Of a stretch of 64,000 nucleotides of DNA, positions 9,161-16,843 are shown piece by piece (positions within the stretch are counted from its first letter, which is position 1; every line of letters starts with the position of its first letter). Source of the stretch: Rhizobiaceae bacterium MnEN-MB40S. GTDB lineage: Bacteria; Pseudomonadota; Alphaproteobacteria; Rhizobiales; Rhizobiaceae. A program made the translations under genes and the position numbers. The stretch lies in the NCBI GenBank assembly GCA_024343425.1, contig BRLC01000016.1, positions 124,001-188,000 of the forward strand, read 5' to 3'. A model generated the notes under the pieces. The model saw only the letters and a program-made list of their open reading frames with translations. It was not told the DNA's origin and searched no databases.

Positions 9161-10066
9161 TCACTGCGCGAATGCATCCCTGATTGATTTGACGAGGTCG
9201 GTCGTTGCCTGGACGCCGCCCATCGCGACATAGGCTTTTGCGGGGTCGAGATAGATCACATGATCGTTCTTCCAGGCGGACGTGTTGGAGATCAGCGCGT
9301 TCTCCAGGGTCTGTTTGGCATGTTCGCCGTCCTGACCTATGGCGGCCGCCCGGTCGATGACGATCAGCCAGTCCGGATTGATTTCGTGCACATATTCGAA
9401 CGACACCACTTCGCCATGACGCGAGTCCTCGATATCCTCTTTCGCCGGCGGAATGCCGAGGTCGCTGTGGAGCCAGCCAAAGCGGGAATTCTTGCCGTAG
9501 GCGGAAATCTTCGGTCCGTTGGTCATGATAATGAGGGCTGTTCCCTTGCCATCCACCACTTCGCGGGTTTCCGCAACGAGGGTCTCAAGTTCGCTGCGAA
9601 GCGCGTCGGCTTTCTCTTGCCTGTCGAAAATGCGGCCGAAGGCGGAAAGACGTCCCGTCGTTTGCTCTAGGTAGTTGTCGCCCCAGATCGACATATCGAT
9701 GGTCGGCGCGATTTTCTGCAGCATGGCCACTTTCGTGGAGGTTCGCGGTCCGACGATAATCAGGTCGGGCTGCATTGCGTGCAGGGCTTCGACATCCGGC
9801 TCGAACAGCGTTCCGACCGGCTCCGCCTGTTCTGCGATGTCGTCGAGATAGGTGACGTAGATCCGATTGACGACGCCGTCCGGCGCAACGCCGATCGCGT
9901 CGAGGGTGTCCAGAATGCCGATGTCGAAGACCGCGATCTTTTCCGGCGCGTGCGGAACGGTTACAGGACCAGTCGCCGTTTCCACTGAGATCTCATCCGC
10001 GACGGCGGCGGGAGCGCCTGTCGCCAGTACGGCTGCCAAGGCCGCTGCGGCCAACAATCTGAACAT
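9161..10066 (-). CDS. Siderophore-binding periplasmic protein (FatB/YclQ/CeuE type)
   Basis: A 301-residue periplasmic substrate-binding protein. The signal peptide (MFRLLAAAALAAVLATGAPA) is cleaved near AVADE. The mature part follows the class III fold: HAPEKIAVFDIGILDTLDAIG, then DVEALHAMQPDLIIVG, then KISAYGKNSRFGWLHSDLG, which is typical of YclQ/FatB/CeuE proteins that bind catecholate or mixed siderophores. No lipobox is present, consistent with a Gram-negative periplasmic protein. GGAG sits seven bases before the ATG. First gene of the importer operon. Confidence 0.92.
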   Translation of the reverse strand: MFRLLAAAALAAVLATGAPAAVADEISVETATGPVTVPHAPEKIAVFDIGILDTLDAIGVAPDGVVNRIYVTYLDDIAEQAEPVGTLFEPDVEALHAMQPDLIIVGPRTSTKVAMLQKIAPTIDMSIWGDNYLEQTTGRLSAFGRIFDRQEKADALRSELETLVAETREVVDGKGTALIIMTNGPKISAYGKNSRFGWLHSDLGIPPAKEDIEDSRHGEVVSFEYVHEINPDWLIVIDRAAAIGQDGEHAKQTLENALISNTSAWKNDHVIYLDPAKAYVAMGGVQATTDLVKSIRDAFAQ

Positions 10067-10119
10067 GCGAATTCTCCTTCGGATGGACGTGTTTGGCTGG
10101 ACCTGGAAGTCTGGCTGAG

Positions 10120-10129
10120 AGGTTAACCT
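10120..10129. promoter_or_regulatory. Palindrome AGGTTAACCT upstream of the importer operon
   Basis: A perfect 10-base palindrome lies about 55 bases upstream of the binding-protein start codon, in the 113-base gap that must contain the importer promoter. It does not match the RirA, Irr or Fur consensus as I know them. It is a candidate operator only. Confidence 0.25.
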
Positions 10130-10179
10130 GACCTAGTAGAACAGGGGTCCGATGTCCACAGAGAAAGGGCCCGCGAGAC

Positions 10180-12204
10180 CTAGAACTTGACTTTTGCCAT
10201 CAGCAAAAATGACCGACCCGGTTCATAGAGCTCCTGCAGCACCGTTTCATCGTCATAATCGGCGCCATAGGTCGCCCGGTCGGAGTAGGTTGCGTCGAAT
10301 ATATTGTTGGCTTCGACTCTCAGAGTAAGGTTCGGAAGCCGGATCGGCTTGTATTCCACAAATGCATTGAAGACAGCATAGCCAGGCAGCGCCGATTCAC
10401 CAGCCTTTTCCGGTCCGTCATATTCGAGAGCTGCGTCGAGACTGGATCCCACGGTCACGCCATACTGTTCGAACGAGTGGACGATTTCGGCGGCGATCAC
10501 CTGTCCAATCGGCATGCCCATATCGCCGGCATAGTAGGAATCGACATGATCGCCGTCGACGGTCAGTTCGCTGTTGGAATAGGTGATGCGGAAAAATCCG
10601 TTGCCCCAGTTGTAACCGGCGCCCAGTTTAAACCCTTCAGTGGTGAAGTCCTTGTTGCCGTCGGCTTCGCGGAAGTTTTCGAAATCAGTACGGTAGACGC
10701 CGCCGGTCAATTGCCAGCCATTGTAGTTGAATTCGATGCCGGCCGTGAAGTTTTGCGAGCGGACGGGCTCCAGACCGGCGTAATCCCAACTCGGGACGTA
10801 GACGAAGTTTTCTTCAAGATCGATTCCGCCGAATACATTCGAATAGCCGGCGTTGATCGTGAGGTAGTCGTTGATGTCGTAGGTGGCGTAGACGTTGCCG
10901 CTCATTCCGAAGTTCTCGAGTTTCTCGCCGCCGAGGCCTTCGAACCACTGGTTGTCGCCTCGGGCGCCGAAGGACAGATGGAACCCGTCAAGCGGTTCCA
11001 GTCGCGCCTGCCCGTAGAAGCCGAGATTGGTTGATTTTTCCCTCAGGCCGTCGATCGTGTAGATATCGTCGATATATTCACTTTCCGTGGAGTAGAAGTC
11101 GACGCCGGCGGTGATCGAGTTCTTCTCATCCAGGTTGAACGTGTTCTCGGCCTTCGCCGTCCAGGTGCCGGCGGTTCCCTCGCTGTTGATCAGCAGGTTT
11201 TCACCGGAGCGCCGGTCGAAATAGGTGGGAATGGCGGTTTTCGCGTCGCTGTAGCCGACGACGATGTTCGGATCCCATAGCCCTTGCGCGTCTTCGATGC
11301 CGTAGCTTGCCGAGAAGTTGCGCTGCGTCAGGTCATAGACCCGGGTTTCCGGTTCGATGCCGGGCAGGTCGCCGAAGTTGGCGCGATAAGGCCGCAGGGC
11401 GCTGTCCTGAACCTGCTGCGCCTTGATTTCGATCCGGTGCCCATCGAGCGACTGATAGGCGGCCTTGCCGAGAAAACTCAGAAAATCGGCCGCCGTTCCC
11501 GGGATCGTCCAGCCGTCGCCGGCGGTGTAGTCGTCTCCGTCGGCGTATTTGATGTAGCCCAAGAATTCGAAGCCGTTGGCGCGGCCATAGAGCGAGCCAG
11601 CCTCGGTGAATGTGCTGCTGTTGGTGTCGTAGCTGACGCGCGCATAGCCGCCAAAATTCTTGCCTTCTTCGAGAAGATCGGCGGCGTCCACGGTTTCATA
11701 AACGATGGATCCGCCCAGTGCGCCGGGTCCGGCGTCGGCGGGCGCAACGCCGGGATCGACGCGCACCGACTTCAGCAGCGTCGGGTCGACGTAGTTTGTG
11801 GTGTTGTGATGGAAAACCCTGTTGTTCTGCAGCACGCCGTCCACCGTAACGGCGAGATTGAGTTCGTCGATACTGTTGACGTAGACCTTTTGCGTCGTGG
11901 TCATTGCGCCGCCGACGGAAATCGAGGCGTCGCCTGCGAATACCTCTTTCAGGCTTTGCGGGTCGACAAGCTCCAGTTCCTCCGAAGAGATGTATATGGA
12001 CTGGCTGCGATCGGCCGCGCCGGCGTGTTTGTCACCCTTGTCCTCGCCCTCTTCGACAACGATTTTCTTCAGTTCGGTGGTGTCCGCCGAATCGGTTACT
12101 TCCACCGTAGCGCTCTGCGCCTGGGCTTCGGCGGCGATTGCGCCGAATGCAATGAAACCGCCGGCGTAAAGGCTGGCGCGGAAAAATTCGTATGGCATTG
12201 CCAT
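10180..12204 (-). CDS. TonB-dependent outer-membrane receptor 2
   Basis: A 674-residue receptor clearly paralogous to receptor 1. It has a signal peptide to about AEAQA, the TonB-box-like ELKKIVVEEGE, a plug with QKVYVNSIDELNLAVTVDG and DAGPGALGGSIVYETVDAADLLEEG, and a barrel ending in EPGRSFLLMAKVKF. The shared GPG-LGG and YETVDA segments with receptor 1 point to a duplication. It may take a related chelate or a different protonation or degradation form. GGGGACA precedes the ATG at 12204; the frame is open to 12243. A TetR regulator is divergent from it. Confidence 0.9.
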   Translation of the reverse strand: MAMPYEFFRASLYAGGFIAFGAIAAEAQAQSATVEVTDSADTTELKKIVVEEGEDKGDKHAGAADRSQSIYISSEELELVDPQSLKEVFAGDASISVGGAMTTTQKVYVNSIDELNLAVTVDGVLQNNRVFHHNTTNYVDPTLLKSVRVDPGVAPADAGPGALGGSIVYETVDAADLLEEGKNFGGYARVSYDTNSSTFTEAGSLYGRANGFEFLGYIKYADGDDYTAGDGWTIPGTAADFLSFLGKAAYQSLDGHRIEIKAQQVQDSALRPYRANFGDLPGIEPETRVYDLTQRNFSASYGIEDAQGLWDPNIVVGYSDAKTAIPTYFDRRSGENLLINSEGTAGTWTAKAENTFNLDEKNSITAGVDFYSTESEYIDDIYTIDGLREKSTNLGFYGQARLEPLDGFHLSFGARGDNQWFEGLGGEKLENFGMSGNVYATYDINDYLTINAGYSNVFGGIDLEENFVYVPSWDYAGLEPVRSQNFTAGIEFNYNGWQLTGGVYRTDFENFREADGNKDFTTEGFKLGAGYNWGNGFFRITYSNSELTVDGDHVDSYYAGDMGMPIGQVIAAEIVHSFEQYGVTVGSSLDAALEYDGPEKAGESALPGYAVFNAFVEYKPIRLPNLTLRVEANNIFDATYSDRATYGADYDDETVLQELYEPGRSFLLMAKVKF

Positions 12205-12312
12205 TGTCCCCAAAAGTTCGTGGTGCTGGCTACGCCGATGCATGGAGCTGCGTGAACGACGATCGCTGAAAATTACGGTCGTTACCCTGACCCGTTCGAT
12301 TGCGGCTTATAG

Positions 12313-12358
12313 ATGACTTTTTTAGTCATGTAAAACAGGTTTTTAAACATTGTTTGAA
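12313..12358. promoter_or_regulatory. Two palindromes in the TetR / receptor 2 divergent region
   Basis: ATGACT-N5-AGTCAT (12313-12329) is a perfect 6-base inverted repeat with a T5 spacer. TTnAAACAnTGTTTnAA (12342-12358) is a second dyad 12 bases further. Both sit in the AT-rich gap between receptor 2 and the TetR gene. TetR proteins usually bind dyads of this size and regulate themselves and the divergent neighbour, so these are plausible operators. Confidence 0.45.
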
Positions 12359-12420
12359 ATTTTTCACTTTCGGCGCTATTCTGCAACAGCGATTGCCACG
12401 GGCTGAACAGGGACATAACG

Positions 12421-13104
12421 TTGCTCGAAACACTTTCTTCCACTACGACGCACCAAATGGATGCTTCTCATCTGAATACGCGCGACCGACTGCTTCGAAG
12501 CGCCGAGCGGCTGATGGCTCGTGACGGCATTTCGGAGGTTTCGGTTCGTGCGATCACGGAAGACGCCGGCGCCAATGTCGCGGCGATAAATTATCATTTC
12601 GGCGGCAAGGACGAACTGGTCCAGGCGCTGCTGACGGCGAAATTCGAGCTTCTGGACGTGACGGTGAATGACATGCTGTCCAGGCTTGCCGAGGCCTGGA
12701 GCAAGGAAAATGCATCCCTGGAGCTTGATGATGTGGTGCGCGTCTATCTGGCGGCTCTCGTCAAGCTTGGCGTCAACAGCCGGCGTAACGCGCTCGACCC
12801 ATTCATTCCTCTCATTCAGCGCGCGTCGATCGAGCGCGAAGTGGTGTTAAGGAACGCGCAGAACCTTCAAAACGAGGGCATCTCGAAACTGGTTTCGATG
12901 ATTGCCGAAAGTTCCGGCCGCCCCGTGACGATGGGTCCGGCTTTCTACGAGATGCTGGGCCTGATGTATAGCGGCGGCGTCGCGATGATGCACGCCATGG
13001 TTTCTGCGGGTGACGAAAAAAGCAGAGAGACGTTGCGCGAGGCTCTTGAAGCCTTCGTTCTCAGCGGCGTGCGTTCCTTCATCGAAAAGGCGTACGGAGA
13101 CTGA
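12421..13104 (+). CDS. TetR-family regulator (CecR/DUF1956-like)
   Basis: A 227-residue TetR-family repressor. The N-terminal helix-turn-helix spans RDRLLRSAERLMARDGISEVSVRAITEDAGANVAAINYHFGGKDELVQALL. The long C-terminal ligand domain has the look of DUF1956/CecR proteins. Divergent placement from receptor 2 suggests it controls that gene. The TTG at 12421 is preferred because AGGGA lies seven bases before it; the ATG at 12457 has no ribosome-binding site and would give a 215-residue protein. The effector is unknown. Confidence 0.85.
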   Translation: MLETLSSTTTHQMDASHLNTRDRLLRSAERLMARDGISEVSVRAITEDAGANVAAINYHFGGKDELVQALLTAKFELLDVTVNDMLSRLAEAWSKENASLELDDVVRVYLAALVKLGVNSRRNALDPFIPLIQRASIEREVVLRNAQNLQNEGISKLVSMIAESSGRPVTMGPAFYEMLGLMYSGGVAMMHAMVSAGDEKSRETLREALEAFVLSGVRSFIEKAYGD

Positions 13105-13149
13105 TTGCATTGCGCATGAAAGTCCAACCCGGTCCACGGCTGGCGTTTT

Positions 13150-13365
13150 GGTTGGTTGTCATTTCCGACCGCCTGTGTTTATTTGCGCCTGCTTATGGCG
13201 CCGTCGGATTCGTTCAGGCGGATAATTGGGAAGCCGGTTCAACGCCGGCGCTGCCCCCGCAACGGTATTGAAGCCGCGCCCGACACGAGCCACTGGACAA
13301 CGACCTGTCCGGGAAGGGCGTCGGAGATGTTCGCAAGGACAGGCTTCAGAGCCCGGAAACCAACC
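13150..13365 (+). promoter_or_regulatory. Cobalamin riboswitch (orphan)
   Basis: The conserved cobalamin aptamer elements appear in order: GGGAAGCCGGT (13229 region), the core GCTGCCCCCGCAACGGTA, GCCACTGG, a second GGGAAGG and a B12-box-like AGAGCCCGGAAACC at the 3' end. The closing P1 helix is exact: GGTTGGTT at 13150-13157 pairs with AACCAACC at 13358-13365. The aptamer ends directly before an ATG, the arrangement used for translational control. That ATG opens a frame of only six codons, and the next real gene is an lpxD about 220 bases on, not a known cobalamin target. Confidence 0.88.
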
Positions 13366-13386
13366 ATGAGTGAGAAAGTCGACTGA
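13366..13386 (+). pseudogene. Six-codon ORF at the riboswitch (MSEKVD)
   Basis: ATG at 13366 directly abuts the 3' strand of the riboswitch P1 helix and reads MSEKVD then TGA. The position is where the first codon of a riboswitch-controlled gene should be. It may be the 5' stub of a deleted cobalamin or cobalt gene, or a leader peptide. Nothing in the next 190 bases in any frame reads as a cobalamin enzyme or transporter. Identity of the lost gene is inference only. Confidence 0.4.
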
Positions 13387-13540
13387 TTGCGGAGGGCGGT
13401 CGTGAGGCAACGAATGATCGGCGATCTTTCGATCGGGTCCGGCTGACGTATTCCTCCATGTTCACCCAGCCCTCAGGCGCAGGCAGAATGGATCGTCTCC
13501 ATTGGGCTGGCGCGGGCAGTCGATACCCCATTTGGAACCG

Positions 13541-13559
13541 GTTCCGGCGAAGCCGGAAC
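13541..13559 (+). other. Strong hairpin ahead of lpxD
   Basis: GTTCCGGC-GAA-GCCGGAAC forms a perfect 8-base-pair stem with a 3-base loop, ending 10 bases before the AGGAGG of lpxD. There is no U-run, so it is not a standard terminator. It could modulate lpxD translation or mark the 3' side of the rearrangement that left the riboswitch without a target. Confidence 0.45.
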
Positions 13560-13582
13560 GTTCCTTGCAGGAGGACAGAGTA

Positions 13583-14617
13583 TTGGTAGGTGATCCGCAA
13601 TTCTTTCAGCGCGTCGGTCCGTTCGACGTCGCGACTGTGGCGCGGCATGCGGAGGGCGCCGCCGATGCGTCGGAAATCCTGCTGGAAGGCGTCGCATCGC
13701 TGGAGGAGGCGAGTGAGCGCCAAGTCAGCTTCCTGGAAAATCGCCGCTATCTGGCGACGCTGGCGGACACGAAAGCCGGCGCCGTCATCATACATCCGTC
13801 GCTTGAAAGCCAGCTTCCGGAAGGCTCCGTCGCCATTCGCTCGACCGAGCCCTACGCCGCATGGGCGCGGGTTTGCAGCCTGTTCCATCCCGTTGACGAC
13901 CATGCCGGCGGGGTTCATCCGACGGCCTGGATCGATCCGCTCGCCGTCGTCGACAGTTCGGTCCGCATCGGCGCCCACGCGGTGGTGGAAGCCGGCGCCA
14001 CAATCGCCGCCGGTTGCCGCATCGACGCCGGAGCGACGGTCGGGCGCGGCGTTTCCATCGGTTCAGATTGCGTGATCGAAAGCAATGCGAGCCTGAGCCA
14101 CGCCATTGTCGGATCGCGCGTCCATATCGGAGCAGGGTGCCGGATCGGCCAGCCGGGATTCGGTTTCGCCAGCACAAAGAGCGGCTTTCTGGCGATCCCG
14201 CAATTGGGACGGGTGATTATCGAGGACGACGTGCGGATCGGCGCCAATACGACGGTCGACCGCGGATCGGCCACCGACACCATTATCGGCCGCGGAACAT
14301 GGATCGACAATCTCGTCCAGATCGCCCACAACGTGACGATCGGACGGTACTGCGTCATCGTGGCGCAAGTCGGCATCGCGGGCTCGACGCGGATCGGTAA
14401 TTTCGTGCGGATCGGCGGACAAGCGGCGATTGCAGGGCATCTCGACGTTGGCGACGGGGCCAGCATCGGCGCGCAGGCCGGCGTCATCAGCAATGTGCCG
14501 CCAAAGGCGGAACTGCTGGGCAGTCCGGCGCAGCCGCGGCGCGATTTCTTCCGTCAGATCGCCAGCGCCAGGCAGGGCTCAAGGGCGCGCGGCGCGCGCG
14601 TGACAGAAGGGCGCTAG
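13583..14617 (+). CDS. lpxD: UDP-3-O-acylglucosamine N-acyltransferase
   Basis: A 344-residue LpxD, which transfers a 3-hydroxyacyl chain from ACP to UDP-3-O-acyl-glucosamine in lipid A synthesis. The N-terminal domain starts with DPQFFQRVGPFDVATVARHAEG. The left-handed beta-helix of hexapeptide repeats follows from about 110, with the catalytic His region DNLVQIAHNVTIG and the family block AQVGIAGSTRIG. The start is TTG at 13583, eight bases after AGGAGG; it matches the family N-terminus. Unusually it is not next to bamA, fabZ, lpxA or lpxB, so it may be a second copy or a relocated gene. Confidence 0.9.
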   Translation: MVGDPQFFQRVGPFDVATVARHAEGAADASEILLEGVASLEEASERQVSFLENRRYLATLADTKAGAVIIHPSLESQLPEGSVAIRSTEPYAAWARVCSLFHPVDDHAGGVHPTAWIDPLAVVDSSVRIGAHAVVEAGATIAAGCRIDAGATVGRGVSIGSDCVIESNASLSHAIVGSRVHIGAGCRIGQPGFGFASTKSGFLAIPQLGRVIIEDDVRIGANTTVDRGSATDTIIGRGTWIDNLVQIAHNVTIGRYCVIVAQVGIAGSTRIGNFVRIGGQAAIAGHLDVGDGASIGAQAGVISNVPPKAELLGSPAQPRRDFFRQIASARQGSRARGARVTEGR

Positions 14618-14740
14618 CGTCCGCGGACGCGCATGCCCGGTCTTTATTTCATGACATCGGGCGCATGATGGAACTACCCGGCTTGCGACGCGTTTGCGTG
14701 GGCGGTCGCATCGCGGTTCCATCAGTCGGAAACGGTATTC

Positions 14741-16531
14741 ATGCTGGACGAGACAGTGCAGTGGTTCGTCGCCAACCAGGCGGTCGTCTCGATCGCTCTT
14801 GTCGGCCTCTTGTTCGTCGCCTTCTTTCTCGAGCTTTATCCGCCGGAAGTCACGGCCACCGGGTTCGCCGCGCTGTTCGTGGTGCTCGGCTACGTGTCTC
14901 CTTCGGAAACGCTGGATGTATTCAGCAATCCGGCGCCGCTGACCATCGCCGCCATGTTCATCCTTTCCGGTGCGCTGGTAAGAACCGGCGTTCTGGAGAA
15001 CATCGCCGGCGCGGTGATATCACGGGCAAGCAAGAACCCTGCCTATGCGATCGCCATTCTCATTGCGGCCACCGTCGCCTTCTCCGCCTTCATGAACAAC
15101 ACGCCGGTCGTGCTTGTTCTCATCCCGATCGTCATTCGCCTCGCCAAGGCGATCGATCTGGCGCCAACCCGTCTTTTGATACCCCTGTCCTACGCCGCCA
15201 TTCTCGGCGGAACCTGCACCCTGATCGGAACCTCGACGAACTTGCTGGTCGACGGCGTCGCCCAGCAGTCCGGCCTCAAGCCGTTCTCGATTTTCGAGTT
15301 CACGTCGGTCGGCCTGATCGCGGCGGCCGCGGGCGGTCTGACGATGCTTCTGGCGGGACGGTTCCTGTTGCCCAGCCGCGATGACGTGTCCGGTGATTTG
15401 CTCGACCGCGAAAGCAGTTTCCTGTCGGAATGCACTGTTTTGGACGCCAAGGCGTTTGGGGACGCGAGCGTACTCGAGGCGGCTGCGTTCAACCGTCCTG
15501 GTCTTCGGGTGACCGGGGTCAAGCGCGGCTCGGAAATCCGACGCAAGGATCTGGAAACCCTCAAGCCTGAAAAGGGCGATATCCTGATCGTCATCGGCAG
15601 CGTATCCGAGCTTTTGACGCTGGAGGAGCGCGAGGACGTGCGGGTCGGCATGCGCCGCGGCATTTCTTCAGAGCAGGAGCGCGTGACGATCGAGGCCGTG
15701 GTCGCGCCGCAAAAATCGGCTGCCGGAGAGCGCATCGTCGATCTGGCGATGGCGCGACACGAAGGTTTGCGGGTTCTCGGCGCCTATCGTCACAAGCACA
15801 TTCCGGGTCCTGATCTGGAAAGCGTGCGGTTACGCCCGGCCGACCGGCTGCTGATCGAGGGAACGCCCGCCGCGCTGGAGGCGCTGGAAGACGATGCAAG
15901 CCTCGTCGCCGTCAGCAGGCCCACAGGCCGGGCGTTTCGCCGGCGGCAGGCGCCTGTCGCGATACTCGCGCTGCTGGCTGTTGTTCTGCTCGCCGCCTTC
16001 GGCGTTACGGAAATCGGCATACTCGCGATGGTCGCGGTCGCCGCCATTTTGCTCTTGCGCTGCATCGACGCGGACGAAGCCTGGGGCGCCATCGACGGCG
16101 CGATTCTGGTGCTCATCTTCTCCATGCTTGTCGTTGGCGCAGCGCTGGAAAACACCGGCGCCGTCGAACTCATCGTCAAGACAATCGAACCCTGGCTTGC
16201 GGCGCTGCCGCCCTTCGTCATGCTGCTGTCGGTCTATCTGCTCTGTTCGATCCTGACCGAAACCGTCACCAACAACGCCGTCGCGGTCGTCCTGACGCCG
16301 CTGGTGATCACTCTTGCCGCCAATCTGGGGCTGGAGCCGCGCGCTTTCGTGGTGGCGGTCATGATGGGCGCGTCCGCGTCTTTCGCGACCCCCATCGGCT
16401 ATCAGACGAACACGCTCGTCTATGGCGCCGCCAACTACCGGTTCACCGATTTCATGCGCATCGGAATTCCGATGAATATCATCGTCGGTCTGGCCAGCGT
16501 CCTGGCGATCTACTGGCTTTTTCCGATGTAG
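14741..16531 (+). CDS. SLC13-type permease with two RCK_C (TrkA-C) domains
   Basis: A 596-residue membrane protein. The first half has about five hydrophobic helices including the family motifs FMNNTPVVLVLIPIV and GGTCTLIGTSTNLLVDG. The middle, about 215-385, is soluble and holds two TrkA-C-like domains (FNRPGLRVTGVKRGSEIRRKD and HEGLRVLGAYRHKHI). The second half mirrors the first, with TETVTNNAVAVVLTPL and FATPIGYQTNTLVYG. Proteins of this layout transport anions such as sulfate or dicarboxylates; the substrate here is not determined. The ATG follows GGAAACGG. It stands alone between lpxD and a tRNA gene. Confidence 0.88.
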   Translation: MLDETVQWFVANQAVVSIALVGLLFVAFFLELYPPEVTATGFAALFVVLGYVSPSETLDVFSNPAPLTIAAMFILSGALVRTGVLENIAGAVISRASKNPAYAIAILIAATVAFSAFMNNTPVVLVLIPIVIRLAKAIDLAPTRLLIPLSYAAILGGTCTLIGTSTNLLVDGVAQQSGLKPFSIFEFTSVGLIAAAAGGLTMLLAGRFLLPSRDDVSGDLLDRESSFLSECTVLDAKAFGDASVLEAAAFNRPGLRVTGVKRGSEIRRKDLETLKPEKGDILIVIGSVSELLTLEEREDVRVGMRRGISSEQERVTIEAVVAPQKSAAGERIVDLAMARHEGLRVLGAYRHKHIPGPDLESVRLRPADRLLIEGTPAALEALEDDASLVAVSRPTGRAFRRRQAPVAILALLAVVLLAAFGVTEIGILAMVAVAAILLLRCIDADEAWGAIDGAILVLIFSMLVVGAALENTGAVELIVKTIEPWLAALPPFVMLLSVYLLCSILTETVTNNAVAVVLTPLVITLAANLGLEPRAFVVAVMMGASASFATPIGYQTNTLVYGAANYRFTDFMRIGIPMNIIVGLASVLAIYWLFPM

Positions 16532-16605
16532 GTTTCCGCGCGCCAATCGGGCGTTGCTGTTTGCCCGAACGGTTCTCGCAAGGAACTGGCGATATCAGGA
16601 TTAGA

Positions 16606-16680
16606 TGGTGGGCGTGACTGGGATTGAACCAGTGACCCCTACGATGTCAACGTAGTGCTCTCCCGCTGAGCTACACGCCC
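16606..16680 (-). tRNA. tRNA-Val (GAC anticodon)
   Basis: The minus strand folds into a full cloverleaf: acceptor GGGCGTG/CACGCCC, D arm with AGCTCAGCGGGAGAGC, anticodon stem CTACG/CGTAG around loop TTGACAT (anticodon GAC, valine) and T arm GGTTCAATCC. Discriminator A and a genomically encoded CCA complete the 3' end at 16606. No integrase or direct repeat is seen beside it. Confidence 0.96.
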
Positions 16681-16826
16681 ATCCGACCGGCTGCATACAC
16701 CACAAGCCCGCCGCCGGGTCAAGAGGAATATTGACGGATAATCCAGCGTTTCGCTGACTGCCTCGGAGTGGCTATCCGAAATAAATCCGTCCCGCCTGTC
16801 AAATATTAATGACTTCATTGGAATTG

Positions 16827-16841
16827 GAACATAGCATGAAC
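16827..16841. promoter_or_regulatory. LexA (SOS) box upstream of the radical SAM / UdgX operon
   Basis: GAAC-N7-GAAC is the reverse complement of GTTC-N7-GTTC, the direct-repeat LexA operator established for alphaproteobacteria. It ends two bases before the ATG of the radical SAM gene and lies just downstream of an AT-rich stretch with a possible -10 (TATTAAT, 16804-16810). LexA bound here would block transcription of the two-gene unit. Confidence 0.7.
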
Positions 16842-16843
16842 AC

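Noticed and set aside
16606..16843. tRNA-Val as an attachment site for an integrated element
   Set aside because: No integrase nearby and no repeat of the tRNA 3' end seen; flanking genes look ancestral.
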